DNA from: Franconibacter pulveris DSM 19144
GTDB lineage: Bacteria > Pseudomonadota > Gammaproteobacteria > Enterobacterales > Enterobacteriaceae
NCBI GenBank assembly: GCA_000621185.1
Contig: KK211222.1
Span: 615,523 to 679,522 of the forward strand
Length of the DNA: 64,000 nucleotides
Reading direction: 5' to 3'
A model generated the notes under the pieces. The model searched no databases. It was given only the letters and a program-made list of their open reading frames with translations, and was not told the DNA's origin. Positions 28,003 to 38,308 of the stretch are shown here, piece after piece. The translations under genes were made by a program, and so were the position numbers. The stretch's first letter is position 1. The number at the start of each line of letters is the position of its first letter.

Positions 28003-28929
28003 CTAATACACCGAGCGGCCAATCTTCTGCGCCAGAATCTCCAGCGCCGCCACGCCCGCAAGTGAATTGCCGGCGTTATCCAGCGCCGGGCTCCAGACCG
28101 CTATGGACATCTCGTGCGGCACCACCGCCACAATGCCGCCGCCCACGCCCGACTTTCCGGGCATCCCTACCCGCCAGGCAAACTCGCCGGCGTTTTCATA
28201 CATGCCGCTGGTCGCCATCAGGGCATTGACCTGCCGCGTTTGCAAGGGAGAAATTACCGGCTCCGCCAGATGCGGCGCGCGCCCTTGCCGCGCCAGAAAC
28301 AGAAACGTCTTCGCCAGCTCCGCGCAGCTCATTTTCAGCGCGCAGTAATGAAAGTAGTTTTGCAGAACGGTGGTGACATCGTTATGGAAGTTGCCAAAAG
28401 ATTTCATCAGCCAGGCAATAGCGGCATTGCGGGCGGCGTGTTCGAATTCCGAGCGCGCCACACGCGTATCGTAGCTGATATCCTCCACCCCGGAGAGCTG
28501 GCGTACCCACTCCAGCATGCGCTGCCTCGGCGCGCTTAGGCGGGTTTGCAGCATATCGCAAATCACCAGGGCGCCAGCGTTGATAAAGGGATTGCGCGGT
28601 TTCCCCTGCTCAAGCTCCAGCTGCACCAGCGAGTTAAAGGGTTGCCCGGAGGGATCTTTGCCCACGCGCTGCCAGATCTCCGCCTCGTCATAGCGGCCCA
28701 TCGCCAGCACCAGGCTTAAGACTTTAGAGACAGACTGGATGGAGAAGCGTTCATGGGCGTCGCCAGCGGCGAAGCAATCGCCCTCTACCGTACAAACCGC
28801 AATGCCAAGCTTATCGCCTGCGACTTCAGCCAGCGCGGGAATATAGTCCGCCACCTTTCCCAGGCGCGCCAGCGGCCGCACCTCGTCGAGAATGGAACTC
28901 AGCAAAGCATCATCAAGCATTAACGCCAC
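28003..28929 (-). CDS. glsB: glutaminase B
   Basis: 308 residues, the E. coli GlsB (YneH) length. Converts glutamine to glutamate and ammonia in the cytosol. It belongs to the serine-dependent beta-lactamase-like glutaminases: S66-x-x-K69 in [10 protein letters not shown], the Tyr/Asn-containing [10 protein letters not shown], and the lid region [14 protein letters not shown]. The probable start is GTG at 28929 with GGGAG seven bases upstream; ATG at 28920 is the alternative. A stem of CTCCCGG/CCGGGAG lies directly upstream (28935-28968), between it and the chemoreceptor gene. Confidence 0.95.
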   Translation of the reverse strand: MALMLDDALLSSILDEVRPLARLGKVADYIPALAEVAGDKLGIAVCTVEGDCFAAGDAHERFSIQSVSKVLSLVLAMGRYDEAEIWQRVGKDPSGQPFNSLVQLELEQGKPRNPFINAGALVICDMLQTRLSAPRQRMLEWVRQLSGVEDISYDTRVARSEFEHAARNAAIAWLMKSFGNFHNDVTTVLQNYFHYCALKMSCAELAKTFLFLARQGRAPHLAEPVISPLQTRQVNALMATSGMYENAGEFAWRVGMPGKSGVGGGIVAVVPHEMSIAVWSPALDNAGNSLAGVAALEILAQKIGRSVY

Positions 28930-28976
28930 AACAGACTCCCGGAGCGTAAGGAAAACCGGTCCGGGAGTATACGCCG

Positions 28977-30566
28977 TCAGGCTGGCAGGCGAAAGCGCGC
29001 CACCGCGTCGGCGAGCCGCTGCGATTCACTGCTAAGCCGCAATGAAGCGCGGGCGGTTTGCTGGACCAGCGCGCCGGTCTTTTCCGCCGCCTGGTTGAGC
29101 GCGCCGATGCGGCGCGTCACCAGATGAATACTCTCCCCCTGGCTGACCGTAGCGTGAGAGATTTCGCTGAGCAGCCCCGTGAGATGGCTCACCAGCGCCA
29201 TCACCTGCCGCAGGTTCTCTTCCAGCCGCGCCACCGCCTGCGACCCCTCCTCAATGCCGGAAAGCGAATGGTGAATCAGCTGTTGAATAGTATGCGTCGA
29301 CTGACTGCTCTTGCGCGCCAGCAGCCCCACCTCTTTCGCCACCACCGCAAAGCCGCGCCCGTGGTTGCCCGCATGCGCCGCTTCGATGGCGGCGTTCAGC
29401 GCGAGAATGTTGGTCTGGAAGGCAACGTTATCAATAAGCGCCACGATGCCGCGCATTTCCGCTGATCGGGAGACAATATCCTGCATCGAGTGGTTTACGG
29501 TCTGCATCATCTGGTCGCCGCCAGCGGCTATCTCCCGCGCTTCGTCGGCTCGCTGGTTGGCCGCTTTGGCGTATTCGCTGTTTTCGCCTACGTGCGCTTC
29601 CAGAGTTTCAATATGCGAGGTAACTTTACGCAGCTCATCCGCCTGCAAATCAGACTGGCTTGAGAGCTGTTCGTTGCCCTGCGCCAGTCGGTTGATATTG
29701 GCGACCATCGCGCCGGTGGCGTCGCGCACCTCATTGACTAACTGCTGCAACCCACTCTGCATCGCCCCGATGCTGCGGGTCAGTTCATCCACCTCCCGGT
29801 TCACCTGCCTTTGCGCCTCCGGCATAACCGAAAGATCCCCGGCGGCGAGCACGTTGATATGGTTGATAAGCCGGCGCAGCGGCGTAATGACCCAGCGCGC
29901 TACGCCGCGCCAGACTGCGACGGCGATAATCAGCAGCACCGCCAGCGCGCTGATAAACAGCGTTTGCGCACGGGAAAGCCCCGCCATCAGCGCCCGGCTG
30001 TCGGCATCGGCGCGCTGCTGGTTGGCCTTCTGCCAGCTGGCGAAATTATCATTGAAGTCCGCCTGAAAGGCCTGCACCGGCACCGCGAAGAAGGCATCGA
30101 TGCTGTTGGTTTTCACAAGCCCTTCCGCCTGCTCTTTCAGCGCGCCGTAAAAGTTCTGGTAGCTGCCTGTCAGCGGGTCGTTTTTATCCGTAGCAAGCGA
30201 GCTGTAGCGCTCAAACGCCTGGTGCGAGCGCTTCAGCGCCGCCTGGGCTTCATCCATTAAGCTGTTCCAGCTTCCCACCGAGCCGGTTTCCTTATCCTGC
30301 ATAAAATAGATGCCTGCGCGGTTAAGCAGGTCGCTCGCCATCAGCAGCGTTACGCGCGCTTCGTCCATATTGAGCTGCCGCTGTTGCTGTTGCTCGCGGC
30401 TTTGCACGCTGTGCTGGGTTTCGCGCAGCAGAGAGGAGAGCATCACGGTGGAGAGAATTTGCAGTGCGGAGAAAAGCGCGATAACGCAAAGGATGCCCGC
30501 CAGCAGGCCAAACTGCTTTTGCGGCAGGCGCCGACGCAAAGCGGAGTAAATTTTACTTAGGTTCAT
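28977..30566 (-). CDS. methyl-accepting chemotaxis protein (Tar/Tsr type)
   Basis: 529-residue transmembrane chemoreceptor. Helices at about 20-45 and 200-220 bracket a four-helix-bundle periplasmic ligand domain. Then comes a HAMP domain (about 220-275) and a coiled-coil signalling domain whose tip reads [20 protein letters not shown] followed by [13 protein letters not shown]. Two tip residues differ from the usual EAARAGE: Arg is His and Glu is Asn. There is no C-terminal NWETF-like CheR/CheB tether, so methylation would rely on other receptors. The ligand is unknown. No equivalent sits here in E. coli K-12 as recalled. Confidence 0.92.
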   Translation of the reverse strand: MNLSKIYSALRRRLPQKQFGLLAGILCVIALFSALQILSTVMLSSLLRETQHSVQSREQQQQRQLNMDEARVTLLMASDLLNRAGIYFMQDKETGSVGSWNSLMDEAQAALKRSHQAFERYSSLATDKNDPLTGSYQNFYGALKEQAEGLVKTNSIDAFFAVPVQAFQADFNDNFASWQKANQQRADADSRALMAGLSRAQTLFISALAVLLIIAVAVWRGVARWVITPLRRLINHINVLAAGDLSVMPEAQRQVNREVDELTRSIGAMQSGLQQLVNEVRDATGAMVANINRLAQGNEQLSSQSDLQADELRKVTSHIETLEAHVGENSEYAKAANQRADEAREIAAGGDQMMQTVNHSMQDIVSRSAEMRGIVALIDNVAFQTNILALNAAIEAAHAGNHGRGFAVVAKEVGLLARKSSQSTHTIQQLIHHSLSGIEEGSQAVARLEENLRQVMALVSHLTGLLSEISHATVSQGESIHLVTRRIGALNQAAEKTGALVQQTARASLRLSSESQRLADAVARFRLPA

Positions 30567-30789
30567 GTTTTTCTTCAGTAAACAGCTTCAACCGGGGCGA
30601 GTCTACAAAGCACGGATGACAGAAATATGGCGGGAATATGACAAAGGGAAATGAACGGCGCGGCCGTAATGCGGGTCTGCGGCGACAGGACGCTATTTGC
30701 GTTTTCTGAGGTGGAGAGGTGATGGAGAGGCGCAGGCGGCCCAGGTGCTAAGTTTCCCGGGCCGGGATGGCGTTTTACAAAGTGAATAT

Positions 30790-30888
30790 GCACGAGCGGT
30801 GAAGGGTTGGGCTCCGTTCGCCAAGACGTTGTATTCATGTGTACTCTTTCTTCACGTGAACGTGTTAAGGGGGCTCGCCGCCCGTAGT
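30790..30888 (+). repeat. partial 5' copy of the multi-hairpin repeat
   Basis: This stretch repeats the first part of the large element: GAAGGGTT, then ACGTTGTATTCATGTG, CACGTGAACGTG and the left arm plus loop of the first stem (GTTAAGGGGGC then TCGCCGCC). It breaks off before the right arm, so it cannot fold like the full copies. It adjoins the full copy starting at 30899. Confidence 0.75.
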
Positions 30889-30898
30889 TTTCTACTTT

Positions 30899-31235
30899 CG
30901 CTCCTTTGGGGAGAGGGTTGGGGTGAGAGGCGCGGGCGCTGAGCCTTACTCTCTCGGGGTATATGTATGGGCAGTGAAAGGTTACGTTCGCCGGAGCGAG
31001 GGTTTTATCTGTGCCCTCCCTTCACGCGAACGTGCCAGGGGGCTTCGCCGCCAGCCCCCTGGCAACCCCGGCTCCCGGCGCGCAAAATCGCCCGCTGAAG
31101 CGGGAAACCTCATCTTTTCCCCGCTGGCTTCGGGTCGGGCATGACGGCACGTCCCTGTGCCGACATGCCCTCGCACCGGGTCCAGCCGGTGCGCCCCGGC
31201 CACCGTGAAAAAGCTGAGGCGATTTTGAGGCCGGA
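30899..31235 (+). repeat. multi-hairpin intergenic repeat, copy A
   Basis: About 337 bp. It starts with a REP-like palindrome (GGGGAGAGGGTTGGGG) and ends with GCGATTTTGAGGCCGGA. Four stems are visible: 31034-31063 (11 bp), 31091-31104 (6 bp), 31146-31161 (6 bp), 31072-31093 within the 31172-31193 segment (arms CGCACCGG 31172-31179 and CCGGTGCG 31186-31193). It aligns end to end with copy B on the other strand. Paired stem bases change together between copies while loops stay the same. No protein-coding sense is evident. Confidence 0.85.
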
Positions 31236-31363
31236 CTTGCCTCCGCTTCAGCGTTTGATTCTGTTGCAGGAATTGTTTCGCCTTAACGGCTATGCGGGGA
31301 ATTTGCAGGGCCAGTCAGCAAAGCGCCACTTGCTCTGCATGTGATACGGCCATGCCGTCATTT

Positions 31364-31397
31364 CCCCCTACCCCGGCCCTCTCCCCAGAGGGAGAAA
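31364..31397 (-). repeat. REP-like palindromic unit
   Basis: Minus-strand reading CCCTCTGGGGAGAGGG followed by CCGGGGTAGGGG. The same unit begins copies A and B of the large repeat and occurs as a pair between urtA and urtB. Confidence 0.65.
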
Positions 31398-31506
31398 ACC
31401 CCGTGAGTGGCACCGCATTTGTTCACCAATGAACCACCAAAACGCATCCTGCCTTATAGCGACTCCTTCGTAACGCTTTTCATCAGCCTGTCAGCGGTGA
31501 CGTTTA

Positions 31507-31836
31507 TCCGGCCTCAAAATCGCCTTCCGGGCGGGCAGATGGCCGGGGCACGCCGGAGGGAACCGGCGTGAGGTCATGTCGGTGCAGGGATGCACCGTCA
31601 GGACCGACCCGAAGCCAGATGACAGAACGGAAGGTTTGCCCCGAAGGGGCCGATTTTGCGTGCCGGGAGCCGGGATTGTTAAGGGGGCGGCGGCGAGCCC
31701 CCTTAACACGTTCGCGTGAAGGAAGGGTGCATATGAAAACAACGCGCTGGCGAACGTAACCCTTAACCGCCCGCGCATATATCCGAAGAAAGTGAGGCTC
31801 AGCACCTGCCCCCCTCACCCCTATGGGGCAAGGGAG
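31507..31836 (-). repeat. multi-hairpin intergenic repeat, copy B (inverted)
   Basis: About 330 bp, lying opposite to copy A with 271 bp between them. Stems: 31678-31707 (11-bp arms GTTAAGGGGGC / GCCCCCTTAAC), 31638-31650 (GCCCC/GGGGC), 31581-31596 (GGTGCA/TGCACC), 31549-31570 (CACGCCGG/CCGGCGTG). Relative to copy A the first stem differs at five of eleven pairs and every difference is a two-sided compensatory change; the eight-base loop TCGCCGCC is unchanged. Short frames inside are not genes. Confidence 0.85.
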
Positions 31837-31891
31837 CAACCCGTTCAACGCCCGCGCATAACTCCCCCCGGGAACAAAGAAAACCGCCTCT

Positions 31892-33280
31892 CTAGCGACG
31901 ATCCTTCCACACCGTCTGCACATTACAAAACTCGTGCAAACCGAAGTGCGAAAGCTCACGGCCAAAACCACTCTTCTTCACGCCGCCGAAGGCCACACGG
32001 GCGTCGCTGGCGCTGTAGCCATTAATAAACACCCCGCCGCACTCAAGCCTTGCCGCCAGCGCCTGTGCGTTGGCTTCATCCGCGGTGTAAATCGTGGCGG
32101 AAAGCCCGAAGTCGCTGTCGTTAGCCAGCGCCAGCGCATGCTCTGCATCACGTGCGACGGTGATAGCCGCCACCGGGCCAAACATTTCCTGACGGAAGGC
32201 CGTCATCTCCGGCGTAACGTTCGCGAGCACGGTCGGCGCGTAGTAGTTGCCTGCACCAGCCACCTTTTCGCCGCCCAGCAGGAGCGTGGCGCCCTCTTTC
32301 AGCGTCGCCTGCACCTGGCTATCCAGCTCGTCACGCAAATCGAAGCGCGCCATCGGGCCAAGATAGGTTTTCTCATCCGTTGGGTTACCCATCGCCAGCG
32401 CCTGCGTAGCCGCGACAAATTTTTCCGTGAAGGCGTCGGCAATGCCTGCTTCAACAATAAACCGCTTGGCCGCCGCGCACACCTGCCCGGTGTTCTGGTA
32501 ACGCCCCGCCACAGCGGCTTTCACCGCCTCATCCAGATCGGCATCGTTGAGTACGATGAACGGGTCGGAGCCGCCCAGTTCCAGCACGCATTTTTTCAGC
32601 GCCGCGCCCGCCTGCGCGCCAATCGCCGCACCGGCGCGTACGCTGCCCGTTACCGTTACCGCCGCAATGCGGCTGTCTTTAATAACCGCGCTGACGCCTT
32701 CGTTAGTTGCGTTCACATAGTCGAACACGCCATCCGGCAAACCGGCGTCTTCGAAAATCTCGCCGATCAGCGCAGCGCAGCCCATCACGTTCGGCGCGTG
32801 CTTCAGCAGGTAGGTGTTGCCAGCGAGAATAATCGGCACCGCGCCGCGCATAACCTGCCACAGCGGGAAGTTCCAGGGCATCACCGCCAGCACCGGGCCG
32901 AGCGGGCGGTATTCAATTACCGCGTTGTTGTTCTCAACCAGGGTCGGCTCGGTGGTCAGCATCGCCGGGCCGTGGTCGGCGTACCAGTCGCAAAGGCCTG
33001 CGGATTTCGCCACTTCGCCGCGCGCCTGGGCGATGGGTTTGCCCATCTCGGCGGTGATCATCTGCGCCATCTCTTCAGCGCGGGCCCGCAGCGCGGCGCC
33101 AAGGTCCCGCAGCTTTTGCGCGCGGTGTTCCACGCTCACGGTGCGCCAGTAGCGCCCGGCGTCCGCGACGCGGGCGATAGCGTGCTCAACATGTTCGGCA
33201 GTGGCGAAAGGATAAGCCGCCAGGGTTTCGCCGGTCGCCGGGTTAACAGAAATCGCGTGGGTTGCAGGTGAAATGGTCAT
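31892..33280 (-). CDS. sad: succinate-semialdehyde dehydrogenase, NAD(P)-dependent
   Basis: 462 residues, same length as E. coli Sad (YneI). Oxidises succinic semialdehyde to succinate, completing GABA and putrescine breakdown. Aldehyde dehydrogenase landmarks: [28 protein letters not shown], catalytic Glu in LELGGSDP, catalytic Cys in [21 protein letters not shown] precedes the ATG. Divergent from the LysR gene yneJ, which in E. coli regulates it. The 3' end is 56 bp from copy B of the hairpin repeat. Confidence 0.95.
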   Translation of the reverse strand: MTISPATHAISVNPATGETLAAYPFATAEHVEHAIARVADAGRYWRTVSVEHRAQKLRDLGAALRARAEEMAQMITAEMGKPIAQARGEVAKSAGLCDWYADHGPAMLTTEPTLVENNNAVIEYRPLGPVLAVMPWNFPLWQVMRGAVPIILAGNTYLLKHAPNVMGCAALIGEIFEDAGLPDGVFDYVNATNEGVSAVIKDSRIAAVTVTGSVRAGAAIGAQAGAALKKCVLELGGSDPFIVLNDADLDEAVKAAVAGRYQNTGQVCAAAKRFIVEAGIADAFTEKFVAATQALAMGNPTDEKTYLGPMARFDLRDELDSQVQATLKEGATLLLGGEKVAGAGNYYAPTVLANVTPEMTAFRQEMFGPVAAITVARDAEHALALANDSDFGLSATIYTADEANAQALAARLECGGVFINGYSASDARVAFGGVKKSGFGRELSHFGLHEFCNVQTVWKDRR

Positions 33281-33382
33281 AGGAACCTCGTTTTTATCAT
33301 CAGTGTGGTTATATCCTGACCGCTTCCGTTATTTCTGAAAAGTGAATAATATTGACGACTCCTTTCACCAAACGAGAACACC

Positions 33383-34243
33383 ATGGACCTGACGCAACTT
33401 GAGATGTTCAATGCGGTCGCCGAAACGGGCAGCATTACCGCCGCCGCGCAGCGGGTGCATCGCGTACCCTCTAACCTCACCACCCGCATTCGCCAGCTGG
33501 AAGAAGATTTGGGTGTCGAGCTGTTTATCCGCGAGAACCAGCGCCTGCGCCTTGCGCCTGCCGGGCACAGTTTTCTCGCCTACAGCAAACGCATTCTCGA
33601 GCTGGTGGCGGAGGCGCGCGAAGTGGTGTCGGGCGATGAGCCGCAGGGCATTTTCTCGCTGGGTTCGCTTGAGAGCACCGCCGCAGTGCGTATTCCCGAC
33701 GTGCTGGCGACGTTTAACCAGCGCTACCCGAAGATCCAGTTCGACCTTGCCACTGGCCCCTCCGGCACCATGATTGACGGCGTGCTGGAAGGCACCCTGA
33801 GCGCCGCGTTTGTCGATGGCCCGGTGGCGCACCCGAGCCTTGAAGGGATGCCGGTCTATCGTGAGGAGATGATGATTGTCGCCCACGCCGGGCATGAGGA
33901 GATCCGACGCGCGCAGCAGGTAAACGGCGCGAGCATTTACGCGTTTCGCGCTAACTGCTCCTATCGCCGCCATTTCGAAAGCTGGTTCCAGGCGGACCAC
34001 GCCATGCCGGGCAAAATTCATGAGATGGAGTCTTACCACGGCATGCTCGCCTGCGTGATTGCCGGCGCAGGGCTGGCGATGATGCCTAAACGGATGCTTG
34101 AGAGCATGCCCGGCAGCCACCGGGTGCAAGCGTGGCCGCTTGGCGAAAAGTGGCGCTGGATCAACACCTGGCTTATCTGGCGGCGCGGCGCGAAAACCCG
34201 CCAGCTGGAGGCGTTTACCGAGCTGCTGCCGCGCTGCGAGTGA
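33383..34243 (+). CDS. yneJ: LysR-family regulator YneJ (PtrR)
   Basis: 286 residues. The N-terminal winged helix-turn-helix ([40 protein letters not shown]) is followed by a co-inducer domain with [18 protein letters not shown]. Strongly similar to E. coli YneJ/PtrR, which controls sad and putrescine utilisation. The 102-bp gap to the divergent sad gene should hold its binding site; no clear T-N11-A palindrome could be singled out. Its last 29 bases overlap the opposite-strand acetyltransferase gene. Confidence 0.92.
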   Translation: MDLTQLEMFNAVAETGSITAAAQRVHRVPSNLTTRIRQLEEDLGVELFIRENQRLRLAPAGHSFLAYSKRILELVAEAREVVSGDEPQGIFSLGSLESTAAVRIPDVLATFNQRYPKIQFDLATGPSGTMIDGVLEGTLSAAFVDGPVAHPSLEGMPVYREEMMIVAHAGHEEIRRAQQVNGASIYAFRANCSYRRHFESWFQADHAMPGKIHEMESYHGMLACVIAGAGLAMMPKRMLESMPGSHRVQAWPLGEKWRWINTWLIWRRGAKTRQLEAFTELLPRCE

Positions 34244-34688
34244 GCGCTTTGCGCATAAACAGGCTCAGCGGGTCGGGCTGATAAGGCGCGAACGCGTCGG
34301 TCAGCTCATAACCGCAGCGGCGATAGAGCGTAATAGCGGCGGGCTGTTTGATGCCCGTTTCCAGACGCAGCGTATGGCAGCCCTGAGCGGCGGCCGCCTG
34401 CTCAAGCGACGCCAGCAGCCTTTCGCCCAGCCGCTGCCCGCGATGGCGAGGATCGATATAAACCCGCTTAATCTCGCCGAACCCGTCGCCAGAGACTAAC
34501 ACCGCGCCGCAGCCCACCGCGTCGTCCTGCGGCCCGCGGATGAGCCTGAAGATCAGCCCCTGCGCGTCGTTAAGGTCGGTCAGATGGTTGCTTTCCGCCG
34601 GATAAAGCTCGGTCTGCCAGGCATCCAGGGCAGCGATAAGCGCCTGGCTTTCAGACTGGGTCACTTTTGCAGGAATAATGCGGTACAT
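34215..34688 (-). CDS. GNAT-family N-acetyltransferase
   Basis: 157 residues. The acetyl-CoA binding motif [20 protein letters not shown] (Q/R-x-x-G-x-G/A form RGQRLG) lies at about 80-95, and [22 protein letters not shown] supplies the C-terminal motif. Substrate unknown. GAAAGGTGAG precedes the start. The gene is convergent with yneJ and overlaps its 3' end by 29 bp, so the C-terminal residues share sequence with yneJ. Confidence 0.85.
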   Translation of the reverse strand: MYRIIPAKVTQSESQALIAALDAWQTELYPAESNHLTDLNDAQGLIFRLIRGPQDDAVGCGAVLVSGDGFGEIKRVYIDPRHRGQRLGERLLASLEQAAAAQGCHTLRLETGIKQPAAITLYRRCGYELTDAFAPYQPDPLSLFMRKALTRSAAAAR

Positions 34689-34856
34689 ACGCTCACCTTT
34701 CTATTTTTTTCAGCAGATTACGAACCCTTCCCCCCTGCAGCAAGCCCCGGACCATAGCGTTTTCTTATCTTTGCCTTAAAGGCGCAATCAGCGTTTTTCC
34801 CGCGTCGACGTTAAGGGTAATCTTGCCGGTAGTCCCCATCAAAATCAGGAAGCATC

Positions 34857-35801
34857 ATGAACACAAAACCCCGTAAGGTGATGATTATCGGCGCGGGCAA
34901 TGTCGGCACCGCCGCCGCCTGGGCCTTGCTCAACCAGACGATTTGCGAGGAGCTTATCCTGGTGGACCTGGATAAAGCGCGTGTTGAAGGTCATTGCCAG
35001 GACCTAAGCGATGCCGCAGCCTACATGCCGGGCATGATAACCGTCTCCACCCGCGAAGCGAGCGACTGCGAGGATGTGGATATTGCGGTGATCACCGTCT
35101 CCGGCGGCCCGCTGAAGCCGGGCCAGACGCGCCTGGACGAGCTGACCAATACGGCGCGGATTATCAAAAACATCGTGCCGACGATGATGGCGAACGGCTT
35201 TAACGGCATCTTTCTCATCGCCACCAACCCCTGCGACATTATTACCTGGCAGGTCTGGAAGCTCTCCGGGCTGCCGCGCGGCCAGGTGCTGGGCACCGGC
35301 GTCTGGCTCGACACCACCCGCCTGCGCCGCACCCTTGCCGAGGCGCTGGATATCGGCCCGCAGTCCATCGACGCCTTTATCCTGGGCGAGCATGGCGACA
35401 CGCAGTTCCCGGTATGGAGCCACTCTTCTGTATATGGTTCACCGATAGCGGATGTCTACCAGCGCAAAACCGGCAAGGCGCTGGATAAAGCGGCCCTGGC
35501 AGATTATGTGCGCCGCAAGGGCTTTGAGATTTACGCCCGCAAAGGCTGCACCGAATTCGGCATCGCCGGCACTATTGCGGAAATCTGCCGCAATATCTTT
35601 ACCGGCAGCCACCGGGCGCTGGCGGTCTCCTGCGTGTTGCAGGGAGAGTATGGCGTGGATGAGGTGGCGACGGGCGTGCCCGCCGTGCTGGCGCAAAGCG
35701 GCGTGCAGCAGATCATTGAACTGAAGCTCGCGCCGGACGAAGAAGAGAAGTTTCGCCATTCGGTGGAGGTCATTAAGGCGAATATCGCCCGCCTGCCGTA
35801 A
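34857..35801 (+). CDS. lactate/malate dehydrogenase family 2-hydroxyacid dehydrogenase
   Basis: 314 residues, full family length. The NAD site is IGAGNVGTAAAWAL (about 11-24). Catalytic residues are present: R92 (KPGQTRLDE), D152 and R155 (DTTRLR), H179 in GEHGDTQ. The residue that sets substrate choice, Gln in lactate and Arg in malate dehydrogenases, is Leu86 here (GGPLKPG). This suggests a bulkier or more hydrophobic 2-oxoacid, as in 2-hydroxyisocaproate dehydrogenases. E. coli has no L-LDH of this type at this place. AGGA precedes the ATG. Monocistronic with its own terminator. Confidence 0.85.
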   Translation: MNTKPRKVMIIGAGNVGTAAAWALLNQTICEELILVDLDKARVEGHCQDLSDAAAYMPGMITVSTREASDCEDVDIAVITVSGGPLKPGQTRLDELTNTARIIKNIVPTMMANGFNGIFLIATNPCDIITWQVWKLSGLPRGQVLGTGVWLDTTRLRRTLAEALDIGPQSIDAFILGEHGDTQFPVWSHSSVYGSPIADVYQRKTGKALDKAALADYVRRKGFEIYARKGCTEFGIAGTIAEICRNIFTGSHRALAVSCVLQGEYGVDEVATGVPAVLAQSGVQQIIELKLAPDEEEKFRHSVEVIKANIARLP

Positions 35802-35805
35802 GAAA

Positions 35806-35827
35806 CGCCCCGCCGGGTTGCGGGGCG
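35806..35827. terminator. bidirectional terminator after the dehydrogenase gene
   Basis: CGCCCCGC pairs with GCGGGGCG around CGGGTT, with GTTTTATT following on the plus strand. Also adjacent to the stop of the minus-strand PhzF gene. Confidence 0.8.
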
Positions 35828-35833
35828 GTTTTA

Positions 35834-36622
35834 TTAGCGCAGCATCACCTTGCCGATAAGATAGGTCGCCGCCTGGCCGCCAATCAGCACGCGGTCGCCA
35901 TTCCACTGGCAGCGCAGCTCGCCGCCACGCGCAGAGACCTGTTTTGCAAGCATCGTGGTTTTGCCAAGCTTGTCACCCCAGTAAGGTATAAGCATGCTGT
36001 GAGCGGAGCCGGTCACCGGGTCTTCCGCCACCGCCTCTCCCGGGCAGAAGAAACGGCTGACGAAATCGTACTGTTCGCCGGGCGCGGTGACGCAGACCAT
36101 TTTTTCAAGCGGCAGCATGGCGTGAATATCCGGGCGCAGATTGCGCACCTGCATCTCATCTTTCAGCACCACCAGATAGTCGCGCCCCAGACGCACTTCT
36201 TCACAGCCGTTGATGCCGAGTGACTCAAGCAGCAACGGCGGCGCGTCGACGGGTTTTGTCTCCCAGGCGGGAAAATCGAGCGTCAGCCAATCGCCGTTGC
36301 GCGTCACTCTCAGCTCGCCGACAAAGCGCGTGGAGAAACGAATGTCGGTGTGCGGGTAGTCAAGGTGTTCAAAAATAACGTGCGCGGCGGCAAGCGTGGC
36401 GTGGCCGCACAGGTTGATTTCATACTGCGTGGTGAACCAGCGCAGCTCAAAGCCGCTGTCGGTTCGCACAAAAAACGCGGTTTCCGACTGGTTATGCTGT
36501 TTCGCCATCGCCAGCAACGTGGCGTCCGGCAGCCATTCCACGAGCGGGCAGACCGCCGCCGCGTTGCCGCCGAAGGTTTTCTGGCTGAACGCATCCACCA
36601 TATAAAAGTCGATTGCCTGCAT
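35834..36622 (-). CDS. PhzF-family isomerase/epimerase-like protein
   Basis: 262 residues, diaminopimelate-epimerase fold. Landmarks: [45 protein letters not shown] (the catalytic-acid region), and the late [15 protein letters not shown]. Most family members, such as YddE, have no known substrate; only a few act in phenazine synthesis, and no phenazine genes are present. GAGGATAC precedes the ATG. Divergent from sotB. Confidence 0.87.
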   Translation of the reverse strand: MQAIDFYMVDAFSQKTFGGNAAAVCPLVEWLPDATLLAMAKQHNQSETAFFVRTDSGFELRWFTTQYEINLCGHATLAAAHVIFEHLDYPHTDIRFSTRFVGELRVTRNGDWLTLDFPAWETKPVDAPPLLLESLGINGCEEVRLGRDYLVVLKDEMQVRNLRPDIHAMLPLEKMVCVTAPGEQYDFVSRFFCPGEAVAEDPVTGSAHSMLIPYWGDKLGKTTMLAKQVSARGGELRCQWNGDRVLIGGQAATYLIGKVMLR

Positions 36623-36850
36623 CGTCGTATCCTCTTGTTATTCTGTTTGCCCTCTGAACATGACACGCCGCAACAGACGAGGCAAAAGATTCTTTATTTG
36701 CCGGGCATCCTGCTGCGAAGCCCCGTCCCGCGCCGCTTCGTCTGCGGTAAAAAATTGCGATCTGCGTCACAAAAACATTGTATTGCCCGCCGTGAAGGTT
36801 TTAAGATCGTCCTCTCTTCTTTGTTAACTTCAACCAGCGCGATATTTCCT

Positions 36851-38077
36851 ATGACGATGAACAACACCGTTTCACGCAAAACCGCGTGGCTGCGCGTGGT
36901 TACGCTCGCTGTCGCGGCTTTTATTTTCAATACCACCGAATTTGTGCCGGTCGGTCTGCTCTCGGACATCGCGCACAGCTTCGGCATGGAATCCGCCCAG
37001 GCAGGCATCATGCTGACCATCTATGCGTGGGTGGTGGCGCTGATGTCGCTGCCGTTTATGCTGCTGACAAGCCAGGTTGAGCGTCGCAAGCTGCTGATTG
37101 CGCTCTTTGCGGTCTTTGTGGCAAGCCACCTGCTGTCGTTTCTCGCCTGGAACTTCACGGTGCTGGTGATAAGCCGCGTCGGCATCGCCTTCGCGCACGC
37201 TATTTTCTGGTCGATTACCGCGTCGCTCGCTATTCGCCTGGCGCCGCCGGGCAAACGCGCCCAGGCGCTGAGCCTGATAGCCACCGGCACCGCGCTCGCC
37301 TCGGTGCTTGGTCTGCCTATCGGGCGCATCATCGGGCAGTACTTTGGCTGGCGCACCACCTTCTTCGCCATCGGCCTTGGCGCGCTCGTCACTATGGTCT
37401 GCCTGATGAAGCTGTTGCCGAAGATGCCGAGCGAACATTCCGGCTCGCTGAAAAGCCTGCCGGTGCTGTTCCGCCGCCCGGCGCTGCTGTGCATCTACGT
37501 GCTGACGGCCGTGGTGGTGACGGCGCATTTCACCGCCTACAGCTATATTGAGCCGTTCGTGCAGAACATTGCCGGCCTGAGCGAAAACTTCGCCACCTTC
37601 CTGCTGCTGGTGCTTGGCAGCGCGGGGATTATCGGCAGCCTGATCTTCGGCAAGCTCGGCAACCTGCACGCCTCCACGCTTATCAGCAGCGCCATCGGCG
37701 TGCTGGTTATCTGCCTGCTGTTGCTGCTGCCTGCGGCCACCAGCGCGGTGAACCTGACGGTGCTGAGCATCTTCTGGGGCATCGCCATCATGCTGATAGG
37801 CCTTGGCATGCAGGTGAAAGTGCTGGCGCTGGCGCCGGACGCCACCGATGTGGCGATGTCGCTCTTCTCCGGCATCTTTAACATCGGCATCGGCGCAGGC
37901 GCGCTGGTGGGCAACCAGGTGAGCCTGCATCTCTCGATGTCTTCGGTGGGCTATATTGGCGCCATCCCGGCGCTGGCCGCGCTGGCGTGGGCCGTGGTGA
38001 TTTTCCGCCGCTGGCCGGTGGTGCTTGAAGAACAGCCTCAGCACAACCACAGCGCGAGCGAATCAGCCCGCGTTTAA
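36851..38077 (+). CDS. sotB: sugar efflux transporter SotB (MFS)
   Basis: 408 residues with twelve predicted membrane helices, highly similar to E. coli SotB (YdeA). Exports arabinose and other sugars or IPTG-like compounds by proton antiport. Landmarks: [20 protein letters not shown] in helix 1, [21 protein letters not shown] with the MFS motif, and [20 protein letters not shown] late. ATG 36851 matches the E. coli N-terminus; the open frame upstream is non-coding extension through the promoter region. It starts the sotB-marC-mar block found in E. coli. Confidence 0.94.
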   Translation: MTMNNTVSRKTAWLRVVTLAVAAFIFNTTEFVPVGLLSDIAHSFGMESAQAGIMLTIYAWVVALMSLPFMLLTSQVERRKLLIALFAVFVASHLLSFLAWNFTVLVISRVGIAFAHAIFWSITASLAIRLAPPGKRAQALSLIATGTALASVLGLPIGRIIGQYFGWRTTFFAIGLGALVTMVCLMKLLPKMPSEHSGSLKSLPVLFRRPALLCIYVLTAVVVTAHFTAYSYIEPFVQNIAGLSENFATFLLLVLGSAGIIGSLIFGKLGNLHASTLISSAIGVLVICLLLLLPAATSAVNLTVLSIFWGIAIMLIGLGMQVKVLALAPDATDVAMSLFSGIFNIGIGAGALVGNQVSLHLSMSSVGYIGAIPALAALAWAVVIFRRWPVVLEEQPQHNHSASESARV

Positions 38078-38308
38078 GAGCGCGTTTATCACGCCCTCCT
38101 GCCAGCGGAACCACGGGTTCCCTGTCAGGCGGGCGTAAATTTTCCTTCCCTCTCGATATCCCCGCAGGCGTGAAACGCCCGCGCCGTATCCGATAACGAG
38201 GCTGGCGGGATGCGTAACGCGCTTATTCAGGTTATCGACAATCCTGGCGCGAGTTTGCGGCTGACACCCCGCCAGAAAAACCCGGGTCAGGCTTCGCCTC
38301 TTCGCGCC

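Noticed and set aside
30923..31971. Several short open frames within the hairpin repeats
   Set aside because: They fall on both strands of a repeat whose variation preserves stems rather than codons; no ribosome sites.
31934..33271. 445-codon open frame opposite sad
   Set aside because: Antisense to a full-length dehydrogenase; no domain or start signal.
36350..36850. 167-codon N-terminal extension of sotB
   Set aside because: It runs through the phzF 5' end and the promoter region; the SotB family begins at 36851 with a matching N-terminus.
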